A stretch of 64,000 bases of DNA from Catellatospora bangladeshensis (GCF_016862575.1 NZ_BONF01000024.1:1-64000); one strand, 5' to 3'; positions 45,481-57,049 are shown, numbered from the stretch's first letter. Made by a program: numbers and translations. Notes: a model not told the origin generated them from the letters alone.

Positions 45481-46275
45481 TCACGGGATGATCGCGTCCA
45501 CGTAGCCGCCGTCCACCCGCAGCGCCCCGCCGGTGGTCGCCGAGGCCAGCTCGGAGCTGAGGTACGCGACCATGTGCGCGATCTCCTCAGGCTCGATCAG
45601 GCGCTGGAGCAGCGAATACGGACGATGCTCGCGCATGAACCGGCGCTGCGCCTCGTCCCAGGGCACCTCGCCGCCGACGAGGTCGGCCACGTAGGTCTCC
45701 ACGCCCGCGGTGTGCGTCGGCCCGGCCAGCACCGAGTTCACGGTCACCCCGGTCCCGGCCGCCGCCTTGGCATACCCTCTGGTCACCGCGAGCAGCGCGG
45801 TCTTGGTCATGCCGTAGTGGACCATCTCGACCGGGGTGACGATCGCCGAGTCGCTGGCGATGGCGGTGACCCGGCCCCAGCCGCGCTCCATCATGCCCGG
45901 CAGGTAGAGCCGGATGAGCCGCACCGCCGACAGCACGTTGACCTCGAAGTAGCGGCGCCACTCGTCGTCGTCGACCTCCAGCACCGGCCGCGCCCCGAAG
46001 ATGCCCAGGTTGTTGACGAGGATGTCCAGCTCGGGCACCGCCTCGCGCATGGTCTCGGCGCCCTCGGCGGTGCCCAGGTCAGCCGCGACACCGCGCACGT
46101 CCGCGCCGGGCAGCTCGTCGCGCAGCCGCGCGGCGGCCGCCTCGGTGGACTCCGCGCCCCGCCCGTTGACCACGACATGCGCGCCGCACCGGGCCAGCGC
46201 CTCCGCGATCGCGTACCCGATGCCCTGGGTCGATCCCGACACCAGCGCCCGCCGTCCCCCCAGCTCGATCTTCAC
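45481..46275 (-). CDS. Short-chain dehydrogenase/reductase
   Basis: The 264-aa enzyme (GTG start) has a classical SDR Rossmann fold: cofactor loop GSTQGIG (13-19), NNLGIFG, catalytic Tyr154-x3-Lys158 in HYGMTKTALL with Ser residues in IASDSAI, and the C-terminal GGALRVDGGYVDAIIP. NGRG after beta-2 favours NADP(H). It oxidises or reduces an alcohol/ketone substrate not predictable from sequence. It is separated from the upstream discoidin gene by a terminator and is monocistronic. Confidence 0.88.
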   Translation of the reverse strand: MKIELGGRRALVSGSTQGIGYAIAEALARCGAHVVVNGRGAESTEAAAARLRDELPGADVRGVAADLGTAEGAETMREAVPELDILVNNLGIFGARPVLEVDDDEWRRYFEVNVLSAVRLIRLYLPGMMERGWGRVTAIASDSAIVTPVEMVHYGMTKTALLAVTRGYAKAAAGTGVTVNSVLAGPTHTAGVETYVADLVGGEVPWDEAQRRFMREHRPYSLLQRLIEPEEIAHMVAYLSSELASATTGGALRVDGGYVDAIIP

Positions 46276-46310
46276 CCGGCCATCATCACCACCACGCCGC
46301 GGCCGGGGTG

Positions 46311-46368
46311 CAGTTTCGGGGAAACCGCAGGGTCCGCGGGCCTGGTTCGTGCAGTTTCCCCGAAACTG
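46311..46368. repeat. Inverted repeat of the CAGTTTCGGGGAAAC family
   Basis: Arms 46311-46325 and 46354-46368 (15 nt) are exact complements with a 28-nt spacer. The right arm contains CGTGCAGTTTCCCCGA, found in reverse complement at 56963-56978, so two related elements occur in this window. Confidence 0.85.
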
Positions 46369-46383
46369 GACGCCCGACGAGGA

Positions 46384-46415
46384 GGGCCGACCCGGCGGGG
46401 CAGCCGGGTCGGCCC
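46384..46415 (-). terminator. 13-bp stem hairpin after the discoidin/beta-helix gene
   Basis: Arms 46384-46396 and 46403-46415 pair perfectly with a 6-nt loop, 31 nt downstream of the gene that ends at 46447. Confidence 0.8.
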
Positions 46416-46446
46416 GTAGGTGGGGCGGGTTAGGGGGTGGGTGGGG

Positions 46447-49074
<2,628 letters not shown>

Positions 49075-49415
49075 CTCTTCTCCCTGCTGAGGAGCTCCGG
49101 ACGGGGACACCGCCCCGGGCGAGCGGGACGGTGCTGGACGGTAGAGAGCGCTCTCTGGAAGAGAGAGTTATCGCTAGTTGAATGCCTGTCAAGAGCGTGT
49201 TTCGTCCATGTGACACGGCGTGGTCCAGACAAGGGCGCTGGCCAGCGTATTTGTTGCCGGGGGCAGCATTCCGCGCGCCGAGTTGGCACGAAGCACATCG
49301 GACGATCATGGGAGAGCGATTGCCCACGATCGTGTCCGGGACCGGCGGCGTGCCGTGTCGTGGGCCTCGTCTATGGTCCGCGCAGTGACGGAGCGGGGCG
49401 GACGGGGAGTGGGAG
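49075..49415. other. 341-nt divergent intergenic region
   Basis: It contains the leader of the minus-strand discoidin gene, the palindrome at 49143-49156, and a TTGACA hexamer on the minus strand (49192-49187) placed like a -35 element with TAACTC (49170-49165) as a weak -10. The right part (about 49200-49400) is ordinary sequence leading to the DUF4132 gene, with no RNA gene or small ORF recognised. Confidence 0.55.
49143..49156. promoter_or_regulatory. LacI-type operator upstream of the discoidin/beta-helix gene
   Basis: The 14-bp palindrome AGAGAGCGCTCTCT shares the 12-bp core GAGAGCGCTCTC with the 12336-12355 site before the GH3 gene. It is 31 nt downstream of a minus-strand TTGACA, against 29 nt from TTGACT at the other site, so geometry is conserved. 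Confidence 0.72.
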
Positions 49416-51881
49416 ATGCGCAACCGCGAGCAGCCGGTCGACCGGCTGGTCCTGATGGTGCTGGTGAGCCGCGCGCGGCAGGCGGCGGCCGCCGGCGACC
49501 TCGGCACCCTGCGCGCCACCGCGCGGGACCTGCTGGCGCAGCTCAACCGCCGCGGCGGCGCCCACGCGCTGGCCGACGCGGACGAGCGGGAGCTGGACCG
49601 CATCTACGACACGGCGTTCCCGCTCACCGACCCGGCCGACCCGAAAGACGTCTTGGACGCGCCGTGGCCCACCACCGCGCGCGAGGAGGCGGCCGAGAAG
49701 TTCGCCGACGAGGACACCCCGTTCGGCGTCCACCTGGACGGGCTGGTCGACGCCGCACTCGACCGCGGTGACCGCGAGCTGCTGCGCGCCCTCGCCGTCA
49801 CCCCGCTCGGGGAGGTGGACAGCACGTCGCAGGCGCTGATCGCCGACGCGCTGCAGGCCGCCGGCGAACTCGACGACGAACTCGTCGGCCTGCTCGCCGA
49901 AGACCCGTACCTGTCCCGTGACCTGGCCGGGCACCGCAAGCCGATCGTCGCCGCGGCCACCGCCGACCGTTTCCGGCCCGCCTGCGACGAGCGCCTGTGG
50001 CAGCTCACCTCGGCACCGGACGCGGACTGGGACCGGCTGGTCAGCACGGCCGTCCCGCGCGGCCTGCGGTTCGTGCTGCGCGGGCTGGAGTTCACCGGCA
50101 ACTGGCGGGTCGCCCGGCACCTCGGCGCCGCCGACCTGACCCCGGCCGAACGCGCCGAACTGATCGAGCACCTGCGCGCGCAGCCGCGCGAAAGGCAGGA
50201 GGCCGCGTTCACCATGCGCCTGGCCGCCGGGGACGCGCACCTGCTGCTGCCGCTGCTCGGCCTGGCCGGGGCGGAGCAGCTGCTGCGCCTGATCCAGGCC
50301 GGGCAGGCGCCGAGCCGGGTCGTGCGCAACGACCGGGCCGCGATCCTGGCGGCCGCCGCCGAGGTGCGCCCGGCGGACGCCGAGCGGCTGCTGAAGCTGG
50401 TGCCCAACGACGTGGTGGCGGCGGCGCTGGGCCTGCGCCGCAAGCCGATCATGACCCGGGTGGAGAAGTGGTCGCCGGTCGGCATCACCGCGTACGGCAT
50501 GCTGCCGCCCGGTGACGGCGAGACCGTGCTGGAGCGGTGGGTCGCGCTGCGCGAGCTGCGCCGCCGGGCGGGCGAGATGTTCCCCGCGCCGGAGCGGCGC
50601 AAGCAGCACGCGGTCGCCGTGGACGTCGCGCTCGACCACCTGGCCCAGGTCGGCGGGTATGCCGACGCGGCCGCGCTGGACGCCGCCGGTGAGGCGTACG
50701 CGCCGACGCCGATGCCGCCGGAGCTGCGCGTCGGCCCGTACACGGTCTCGGCCGGGTTCCAGGGGGCCGAGGCGGCGATCGTCGCGGCGAAGGGCGGCCG
50801 CGTGCTGAAGACCCTGCCCAAGGCCGCGCGCGAGGACCCGGGACTGGCGGCCCTGCGCGAGCGGCTCGAGCTGCTGCGCGGCGAGACCGCGCGGCTGTGC
50901 GGCAGGCTCCGCCGCCTGGTGGTGACGGGCGAGCCGCTGCCCGCGGCCGAACTGGCCCGGTTGCGGGCGACCCCGGCCGGGGCGGGGCTGCTGCCGCTGC
51001 TGGTGTGGCAGGACGCGGGCGGCCGGTTCGGGTGGCTCGACGACCTGGACCGGTCCGGGCCGCTGATTGCGGCGCATCCGGCGGCGCTGGCCGCGGCGGG
51101 ACTGCTGGCGCACTGGCAGGGCGAGGCGGCCCGGCTGCGGCTGTGCCAGCCGGTGCCGCAGCTGTTCCGGGAGTGGTACGCCCCGACGCCCGAGGAGTCC
51201 ACCGGGCAGGCCACCCGGTTCACCGGCCGGGTCGTCGACGGCGGCGCGGCGGCGCGCGAGCTGGCGTCCCGGGGCTGGCGCCTCGACGACGTCCCGCAGG
51301 CCCGTGCGACCAAACGGTTCGGCGAGCACACGGCCGTGCTGCACGGGGAGGTGTCCGGGTGCTGGGGCACGGGCGACGTCGGGTTCGCCAGGCTGGAGTT
51401 CCCCGGCGCCGGTGCCGACCGGGTGCCGCCGGTGGTGTTCTCCGAGGCCGTACGCGACCTGGAGCAGGCTGCCCGCGCGGGGCGGCGCAGCGTCGGCGAC
51501 CACCCGGAGGGCCTGGCCCGTTCACGGGCCGAGCTGCTGACGGCCGTGCTGGCGCAGCGCGGTTCGGACCGGATCACCCGCGACGGGGACGTGGTCGTGG
51601 TCAGCGGATCGCGGGCGGTGTACCGGGTGCACCTGGGCACGGACGCGATCACGGTGAACGGCGGGCGGCGGCCGCGCGACCTGGCGTACTCGTTCGGCGA
51701 GACGCCGCACCGGGCGCTGTTCCGGCCGGTGGCCGACCGGGGCTCCGACACGGTCCGGCTGCTCAGCCGGGTGCTGCTGCTGGCCGAGGACGAGCAGCTC
51801 GGCTCGTCGGAGCTGAACGCGCTCGGGCTCTGCAAGCCGGACGGCACGCCCTGCGCCTCCTGCGGGCGGGTGCATTCGTAG
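49416..51881 (+). CDS. DUF4132-family protein
   Basis: The 821-aa cytosolic protein starts at ATG 49416 with a purine-rich GGGGAGTGGGAG leader. Most of the N-terminal 500 residues are alpha-helical (ADERELDRIYDTAFPLTDPAD, DAALDRGDRELLRALAVTPLG). The C-terminal 300 residues contain the DUF4132-type core: ATRFTGRVVDGGAAARELASRGWRLDDVPQ, KRFGEHTAVLHGEVSG and a beta-rich RVHLGTDAITVNGGRRPRDL. Homologs in E. coli (YehI/MolR group) lack a settled function. It ends with a Cys cluster CKPDGTPCASC that could bind metal. It stands alone between divergent and downstream signalling genes. Confidence 0.7.
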   Translation: MRNREQPVDRLVLMVLVSRARQAAAAGDLGTLRATARDLLAQLNRRGGAHALADADERELDRIYDTAFPLTDPADPKDVLDAPWPTTAREEAAEKFADEDTPFGVHLDGLVDAALDRGDRELLRALAVTPLGEVDSTSQALIADALQAAGELDDELVGLLAEDPYLSRDLAGHRKPIVAAATADRFRPACDERLWQLTSAPDADWDRLVSTAVPRGLRFVLRGLEFTGNWRVARHLGAADLTPAERAELIEHLRAQPRERQEAAFTMRLAAGDAHLLLPLLGLAGAEQLLRLIQAGQAPSRVVRNDRAAILAAAAEVRPADAERLLKLVPNDVVAAALGLRRKPIMTRVEKWSPVGITAYGMLPPGDGETVLERWVALRELRRRAGEMFPAPERRKQHAVAVDVALDHLAQVGGYADAAALDAAGEAYAPTPMPPELRVGPYTVSAGFQGAEAAIVAAKGGRVLKTLPKAAREDPGLAALRERLELLRGETARLCGRLRRLVVTGEPLPAAELARLRATPAGAGLLPLLVWQDAGGRFGWLDDLDRSGPLIAAHPAALAAAGLLAHWQGEAARLRLCQPVPQLFREWYAPTPEESTGQATRFTGRVVDGGAAARELASRGWRLDDVPQARATKRFGEHTAVLHGEVSGCWGTGDVGFARLEFPGAGADRVPPVVFSEAVRDLEQAARAGRRSVGDHPEGLARSRAELLTAVLAQRGSDRITRDGDVVVVSGSRAVYRVHLGTDAITVNGGRRPRDLAYSFGETPHRALFRPVADRGSDTVRLLSRVLLLAEDEQLGSSELNALGLCKPDGTPCASCGRVHS

Positions 51882-51935
51882 CGCCCGGCACCGGCCCCCG
51901 TCCCCGATCCGGGGAGTAATCATGCAGGATAGCTT

Positions 51936-51961
51936 GATTAGGCGAGGTTTCGGCCGGGTAA
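51936..51961 (+). promoter_or_regulatory. Candidate sigma-B-type promoter before the MEDS gene
   Basis: GATTA (51936-51940), 15-nt spacer and GGGTAA (51956-51961) fit the actinomycete stress-sigma consensus GNNTN-N14-16-GGGTAY well at -35 and nearly at -10. It lies 37 nt before the ATG at 51999. An RsbW-like kinase is encoded in the operon it would serve. Confidence 0.5.
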
Positions 51962-51998
51962 TAGCGGCCTGCCACCCCGCGCCGGAGAAGGGATTTTC

Positions 51999-52859
51999 AT
52001 GGCGGATGCGGTCACCGTCGACGAGCTTCACCCAGGTGATCATGCCTGTCTGACGTTCACCGACCCGGATGAGCGGCTCGACCTGGTGGCCGAGTTCGTC
52101 GCGGACGGCCTGCACCGGGGGCAACGGGTGATCTGCTTCACGGATTCGCTGAGCCCGGACGAGCTGGCCGCCGAGCTGGCGATGCGGGAGGTCGCCGCAG
52201 TGGCGGCCATCGGCTCCGGCCAGCTCACCCTGTACGCCAGCCACGACGCACCGGCCGTGGAGGGCGGGGCGACCGCCGAGCGCATGGTGGCGCTGATCGC
52301 CGCGGAGCGGCACCGGGCGGCCCGGCGGGGCGTGCCGGGGCTGCGCGTCGCCGCCGACATGTGCTGGGCCGGCCGGCCGATGGCGGTGGACCAGCTGCTG
52401 ACGTTCGAGCGGCAGGCGGCGAGCCTGTTCACCGACGGCCGGCTGACCGCGATCTGCCAGTACGACCGGGAGACCTTCGACGCGGTGACGCTGGCGTTCG
52501 CCGCCGACGCCCACCACAAGACCATCGCGGCGCTCGCCTACCACGACACTCCCCTGCTGCGGATCTGCCGCCAGCACCGGCCGGCGGGGGTGCGCATCGC
52601 CGGGGAGATGGACTACACGCACCTGGAGCCGCTCGGCCAGGCGCTCACCGAGGCGCTGCGGCTGGACGACAACATCCACCTCAACCTCACCAAGCTGCGT
52701 TTCATCGACGTCACCGCCGCGACGGCCATCGTGCAGAGCGCCCTGGCGCTGCCCGCGCCGCGCCGGATGACCGTCTCCTGTCCCCCGCCGGTCGCGGCGG
52801 TCCTGGAGGCGGTCGGCGCCGGGCAGGCCACACAGATGTCCTTGCAGAGGCAACCATGA
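51999..52859 (+). CDS. MEDS-domain sensor protein with STAS-like C-terminus
   Basis: The 286-aa protein (ATG with GAGAAGGGA upstream) contains the MEDS domain at about 5-175: HPGDHACLTFTDPDERLDLVAEFVADGLHRGQRVICFTDS and VAADMCWAGRPMAVDQLLTFE, known from DcmR-like sensors in actinomycetes and methylotrophs. Residues about 190-286 resemble a STAS/anti-sigma-antagonist fold (RIAGEMDYTHLEPLGQALTEAL, IHLNLTKLRFIDVTAATAIVQSA), without the usual phospho-Ser context being certain. The stop overlaps an RsbW-type kinase start, so the pair looks like a partner-switching module controlling a stress sigma factor. Confidence 0.82.
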   Translation: MADAVTVDELHPGDHACLTFTDPDERLDLVAEFVADGLHRGQRVICFTDSLSPDELAAELAMREVAAVAAIGSGQLTLYASHDAPAVEGGATAERMVALIAAERHRAARRGVPGLRVAADMCWAGRPMAVDQLLTFERQAASLFTDGRLTAICQYDRETFDAVTLAFAADAHHKTIAALAYHDTPLLRICRQHRPAGVRIAGEMDYTHLEPLGQALTEALRLDDNIHLNLTKLRFIDVTAATAIVQSALALPAPRRMTVSCPPPVAAVLEAVGAGQATQMSLQRQP

Positions 52860-53281
52860 GCAGCGCCGAGCCCGTCCAGGATCCGCCCAGGCCGATGACA
52901 CAGCCGGGGCTGGACACGTCGTTCGTCACGGAAGACCTGTACACGCTGCGGGCCTCGGTGGCCGCGCACGCGGCCGAGTTCGGGCTGGCCGATCCGGGGC
53001 TGAGCCGCCTGCTGGTGGTCGCCACCGAGCTGGCCACGAACGCGATCCGGCACGGCGGGGGCAGCGGCCGGCTGCGCCTGTGGCGAGCCGACGGCGCCGT
53101 GTACTGCGAGGTCAGCGATGAGGGCACGGGCATCGCCGATCCCGGCACCGCGGGCACGCAGCGGGTGCCGCTCAGTGAGCAGGGCGGGCGCGGCCTGTGG
53201 GTGGTGCGCCAGTTCACCGACGAGTTCGACATCTCCGGCGGACCGTCCGGCGCGGTCGTCACCGTGAAGATTCTTATCTGA
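52856..53281 (+). CDS. RsbW-type anti-sigma factor/ATP-binding protein
   Basis: The 141-aa protein overlaps the MEDS gene by ATGA. It is a HATPase_c (GHKL) domain: N-box VVATELATNAIRHG with the conserved Glu and Asn, G1 box SDEGTGIADPG, and G2 box QGGRGLWVVRQF. Such single-domain kinases bind sigma factors and phosphorylate antagonist STAS proteins; the MEDS/STAS-like neighbour is the natural partner. The sigma factor it controls is not in this operon. It ends 6 nt before the convergent response regulator. Confidence 0.87.
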   Translation: MSSAEPVQDPPRPMTQPGLDTSFVTEDLYTLRASVAAHAAEFGLADPGLSRLLVVATELATNAIRHGGGSGRLRLWRADGAVYCEVSDEGTGIADPGTAGTQRVPLSEQGGRGLWVVRQFTDEFDISGGPSGAVVTVKILI

Positions 53282-53287
53282 GGCCGC

Positions 53288-53938
53288 TCAGACCTGACCG
53301 GCGTCGTGGGCGAGCAGCGCGATCTGGACCCGGTTGTTGAGTTCGAGCTTGGCCAGCAGCCGGGACACGTACGCCTTGACCGTCGCGACGCTCATGTGCA
53401 GCCGGGCACCGATCTCGGCGTTGGACAGTCCCTGGCCGACGGCGACCGCGACCTCGCGCTCGCGTTCGGTAAGCCGGTCCAGCGCCTGCCGGGCCCGGCT
53501 CGCCCGGACCGCGCCGGTGCCGTCGGTGACCTGGCTGATCAGGCGGCGCGTCACCGACGGGGACAGGATCGGCTCGCCCGCCGCGACCCGGCGCAGCGCG
53601 CGTACCAGCTCCGGCGGCGGGGTGTCCTTGAGCAGGAACCCCGCGGCACCGGCCCGCAGCGCCCGCAGCACGTGCTCGTCGGCGTCGAACGTGGTCAGCA
53701 CCACCACGTCGGGCGCGCCGGGACGGCGGCGCAGCAGCTCGGTGGCGGCCAGCCCGTCCATCCGCGGCATGCGGATGTCCATCAGCACGATGTCCGGGGC
53801 ATGCGCGGCCACCGCCGCCGCGACCTCGGTCCCGTCGGCGGCCTCGGCGACCACCCGCAGATCGTCCAGCCCGGCGAGCATCATCGTCAGCCCGGCGCGC
53901 ACCAGCGGGTCGTCGTCCACGATCAGCAGCCTGATCAT
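53288..53938 (-). CDS. NarL/LuxR-type response regulator
   Basis: The 216-aa protein has a receiver domain (1-120) with phospho-acceptor Asp54 in IVLMDIRMPRMDG, acidic D8/D9 pair in LLIVDDDPL and K105-like LLKDTPPPE, and a C-terminal LuxR HTH (about 148-212, LTEREREVAVAVGQGLSNAEIGARLHMSVATVKAYVSRLLAKL). Its ATG overlaps the stop of the sensor kinase gene (ATGA), so they are one two-component system. It probably activates the divergent ABC exporter operon at 55283. Confidence 0.93.
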   Translation of the reverse strand: MIRLLIVDDDPLVRAGLTMMLAGLDDLRVVAEAADGTEVAAAVAAHAPDIVLMDIRMPRMDGLAATELLRRRPGAPDVVVLTTFDADEHVLRALRAGAAGFLLKDTPPPELVRALRRVAAGEPILSPSVTRRLISQVTDGTGAVRASRARQALDRLTEREREVAVAVGQGLSNAEIGARLHMSVATVKAYVSRLLAKLELNNRVQIALLAHDAGQV

Positions 53939-55149
53939 GCGGGCCACGGCTGCCAGGTCCAGAGCCGGAAGTCGCCCCCGCCGGTATGGCCGTGCTCGAT
54001 GCGGCCACCCGCCAGCGACACCCGTTCGGCCAGCCCGATCAGGCCCGTGCCGGTGCCGGGGATGCCCGGTGCGCCGCCCAGCGGCGCCCGGCTGAGCACC
54101 TCGACGGTGATGCCGTCCTCGGGCCCGCCCTCGACGGCGACCTGCACGGCGGCGCCCGGCGCGTGCTTGCGGGCGTTGGTGAGACCCTCCTGGACCACGC
54201 GGTATGCGGTGCGCCCGGCGTGGGCGGGGACGGCCACCGGCTCGGGCAGCCGCTGCGACAGCCGCACCCGCATCCCCGCCGCCCGCGACTCCTCGACCAG
54301 CGCGGGCAGGTCGGCCAGGGTCGGCTGGGGGCGGTCGGGCTCCTCTCCGGCGTCGGCGGCGCGCAGCACCCCGATGACCTGCCGCAGGTCCTGCAGCGCC
54401 TGGTGGGCGCTGTCGCGGATGACCCCGGCGGCGCGGGCGACCTCCTGCGGCGGGGCGTCGGGCCGGAACTCCAGCGCCCCGGCGTGCAGGCTGAGCAGCG
54501 AGATCCGGTGGGCGAGCACGTCGTGCATCTCGCGGGCGATGCGGGTCCGCTCCCGCTGGCGGGCCTGCGCGACGTGCTGCTCCTGTTCGGCCTCGGCCCG
54601 CTCGGCCCGCTCGCGCAGCGACTGCACGAGCTGGCGGCGCGCGCCGATGAGCAGCGCCCAGCCGGTGACCATGGCGAGGATGGTCAGGGTCCACACCAGC
54701 GAGAACGCGTAGCCGAACTCCCGGTCCGGGTAGATCGCCAGATACGGCAGCGTGGCGACCGCCTGCAGCCCCGCGATGGCGAGCACCGTCCGCGGCCGGC
54801 ACAGGGCGCCGACGGTGAGCAGCATGACGATGCCCGCGCCCGACGACATCGGGGAGAACGTCCCGGCCAGCGCGGTCGCGACGGCCAGCCCGACCGGGAG
54901 ACGGCGACGCCAGAACAGGGCCAGGCAGAGCACCGCGGCCGTGGCGAGATCGGCGAAGGCGAGCAGCTCCGGCAGGGGCTGCGGCCGCCAGGCCACCTCG
55001 AGGTCGTACACGACCAGCCCGACGAACACGGCGACGACCACGCACCCGGCGTCGGCCAGCCGGTCGCGGGCCGAGCGGCGGCCGTCGGCGCGCAGCTCGC
55101 CCGGCAGCAGCCGGCGCAGCAGGGGGTGGGGGGCATCGCTGCTCGTCAT
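53935..55149 (-). CDS. DesK/NarX-type sensor histidine kinase
   Basis: The 404-aa protein (ATG 55149) is a membrane histidine kinase with four to six TM segments in residues 35-165 (GCVVVAVFVGLVVYDL, IVMLLTVGALC, LVWTLTILAMVTGWALLIG). A coiled coil leads to HisKA_3 with phospho-accepting His209 in TRIAREMHDVLAHRISLL. The HATPase domain (about 305-400) has YRVVQEGLTNARKHAPGA as N-box and GTGTGLIGLAERV as G2. It has no periplasmic sensor domain, so it likely senses the membrane or a transporter, as in cell-envelope-stress systems. It is divergent from an ABC exporter across 133 nt. Confidence 0.92.
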   Translation of the reverse strand: MTSSDAPHPLLRRLLPGELRADGRRSARDRLADAGCVVVAVFVGLVVYDLEVAWRPQPLPELLAFADLATAAVLCLALFWRRRLPVGLAVATALAGTFSPMSSGAGIVMLLTVGALCRPRTVLAIAGLQAVATLPYLAIYPDREFGYAFSLVWTLTILAMVTGWALLIGARRQLVQSLRERAERAEAEQEQHVAQARQRERTRIAREMHDVLAHRISLLSLHAGALEFRPDAPPQEVARAAGVIRDSAHQALQDLRQVIGVLRAADAGEEPDRPQPTLADLPALVEESRAAGMRVRLSQRLPEPVAVPAHAGRTAYRVVQEGLTNARKHAPGAAVQVAVEGGPEDGITVEVLSRAPLGGAPGIPGTGTGLIGLAERVSLAGGRIEHGHTGGGDFRLWTWQPWPA

Positions 55150-55282
55150 GGTGCGTCCCAGGGTACGGGCGGCCCACGGCGGCGGGTACCGACTTTGGTC
55201 TACGGCACACGCCGACCGAAGTCGGCAGCCGTCGCCCGGCGGCCGCAGCGCGGCGGCCCCGCGTCCGCCCACGCTGGTACGC

Positions 55283-56176
55283 ATGATCGAGGTCGCTCAT
55301 CTCACCAAGCGCTACGGCGCACAGCTCGCCGTGGACGACGTCTCCTTCACCTGCGAGCCGGGCACCGTCACCGGCTTCCTGGGCCCGAACGGCGCGGGCA
55401 AGTCCACCACCATGCGCATGATCTGCGGGCTCACCCCGCCGACGGGCGGGCACGCCACCGTCGCCGGACGCCCGTACCGACGGCTGCCGAACCCCGGGCG
55501 GGAGGTGGGCCTGCTGCTGGACGCGTCGGCCCAGCATCCGGGCCGTACCGGCCGGGAGACCCTGGCACTGGCCGCGCAGCTGCTCGGCGTGCCCGAGTCC
55601 CGGGTCGGCGACCTGCTGGCCCTCGTCGACCTGCCCGCCTCGGCGGCACGCAAACGCGTCGGCGCGTACTCGCTGGGCATGCGCCAGCGGCTCGGCCTGG
55701 CACAGGCGCTGCTCGGCGAACCGCGGGCGCTGATCCTGGACGAACCCGCCAACGGGCTGGACCCCGAAGGCATCTTCTGGATGCGCGGCCTGCTGCGCGA
55801 CTTCGCCGACCGGGGCGGCACCGTGCTGCTCTCCTCCCACCTGCTGCGCGAGGTAGAGGCGGTCGCCGACCGGCTCGTCATGATCGGCAACGGCCGGATC
55901 TTGGCCCAGGGCGCCAAGGACGAGCTGCTCGCCGGTGCCGGGACGCGGGTGCGTGCGCTGGACCCGGGCGCCCTGCACCGGGCGCTCGCCGCGGCGGGGC
56001 TGGCCCACACCCCGGCCGGCGGAGGGGCGCTGCTGGTCGACGCCGATGCCGAGGCCGTCGGGCGGGCCGCCGCGGCCGCCGGGCTCGTGCTGCTGGAGCT
56101 GGGCTCGCGCGGCGCGCACGGCCTGGAGGAGATGTTCCTCAGCCTGACCACCACCCCCGAAGGGACCGCCCGATGA
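55283..56176 (+). CDS. ABC exporter ATP-binding protein
   Basis: The 297-aa ATPase starts at ATG 55283. Walker A is GPNGAGKST, Q-loop present around LLLDASAQHPGR, signature SLGMRQRLGLAQALLGEPRALILDEPANGLDP (contains Walker B and D-loop) and H-loop SSHLLREVE. The C-terminal 90 residues carry a small extra domain (GALLVDADAEAVGRAAAAAG) common in drug/antibiotic ABC-2 ATPases. The stop overlaps the permease ATG. With the adjacent two-component system it resembles bacitracin/lantibiotic or lipid-stress detoxification modules. Confidence 0.94.
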   Translation: MIEVAHLTKRYGAQLAVDDVSFTCEPGTVTGFLGPNGAGKSTTMRMICGLTPPTGGHATVAGRPYRRLPNPGREVGLLLDASAQHPGRTGRETLALAAQLLGVPESRVGDLLALVDLPASAARKRVGAYSLGMRQRLGLAQALLGEPRALILDEPANGLDPEGIFWMRGLLRDFADRGGTVLLSSHLLREVEAVADRLVMIGNGRILAQGAKDELLAGAGTRVRALDPGALHRALAAAGLAHTPAGGGALLVDADAEAVGRAAAAAGLVLLELGSRGAHGLEEMFLSLTTTPEGTAR

Positions 56177-56949
56177 GCGTCACCGCCCCCGCCCGGACCA
56201 CCGAGGTCATGATCACGTACCCGGCTCCCTCGCTGTGGCGGCTCACCGTCGTCGAGCTGCGGAAGATGGCCGACACCCGGGCCGGTGCCTGGCTGCTCGC
56301 GATCACCGTGCTGCTCGCGGCGGCCGTCGTGGTGGTGGTCACGACCGCCGGGGAGGCCACCGACCTGACGTTCCCCGCGCTGCTCGCGCCGACCCTGCTG
56401 CCCGCCGCCGTGCTGCTGCCGGTGCTCGGGGTGCTGTCGGTCACCGGTGAGTGGTCGCATCGCACCACGCTGACGACATACGCGCTGGTGCCCCGGCGGA
56501 TGCGGGTCACGGCGGCGAAGGTGCTGGCCGCGCTGGCGCTCGCGGCGCTCGCGTACGCCGCCTGCCTGGCCGCGACGGCGGCGGCGCTGCCGTTCGCCGA
56601 CGCCGGGGCGGACCCGTGGCGGATCCCGGCGCAGTTCCTGGGCCGCACCGGGCTCTTCCTGGTGGTGAACGTGCTGCTCGGGGTGGCGTTCGGCCTGGCG
56701 CTGATGAACTCCGCGCTTGCCGTGGTGCTCTACTTCGTACTGCCGATCGGGTGGAGCATCCTCGGCGAGCTGGTGACCGCGCTGCACCGCCCGGCCGAGT
56801 GGCTGGACCTGTCGGTCACCTCCGGCCTGCTGCTGGAGCCGGTGATGACGGGGCGCGACTGGGCCCGGCTGGGCACGTCGGCGGCCGTCTGGATCGTGGC
56901 GCCGTTCGTGCTGGGCCTGCTGCGCCTGCACCGCCGCGAGGTCAAGTGA
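56173..56949 (+). CDS. ABC-2 type permease
   Basis: The 258-aa membrane protein overlaps the ATPase gene by ATGA. A cytoplasmic N-terminus with LTVVELRKMADTRAGAW (coupling helix) precedes six hydrophobic segments, including LLAITVLLAAAVVVVVTTAG, LLPAAVLLPVLGVLSVTG, KVLAALALAALAYAACLAATAAAL and LALMNSALAVVLYFVLPIGWSILG. It forms a two-component exporter with the preceding ATPase. The transported substrate is unknown. A palindrome follows its stop. Confidence 0.88.
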   Translation: MSVTAPARTTEVMITYPAPSLWRLTVVELRKMADTRAGAWLLAITVLLAAAVVVVVTTAGEATDLTFPALLAPTLLPAAVLLPVLGVLSVTGEWSHRTTLTTYALVPRRMRVTAAKVLAALALAALAYAACLAATAAALPFADAGADPWRIPAQFLGRTGLFLVVNVLLGVAFGLALMNSALAVVLYFVLPIGWSILGELVTALHRPAEWLDLSVTSGLLLEPVMTGRDWARLGTSAAVWIVAPFVLGLLRLHRREVK

Positions 56950-56962
56950 CCTGCTGACGCTT

Positions 56963-57010
56963 TCGGGGAAACTGCACGAATCCAGTGCTCGATACCTGCA
57001 GTTTCCCCGA
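56963..57010. repeat. Inverted repeat, second member of the TCGGGGAAACTGCA family
   Basis: Arms 56963-56976 and 56997-57010 (14 nt) are exact complements with a 20-nt spacer. It shares the 16-mer TCGGGGAAACTGCACG with the 46311-46368 element. It lies between convergent genes, so it may also terminate transcription. Confidence 0.85.
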
Positions 57011-57049
57011 TACTGCAGCCACTGTCCCGTGCCCACAACCTACGCGGGC

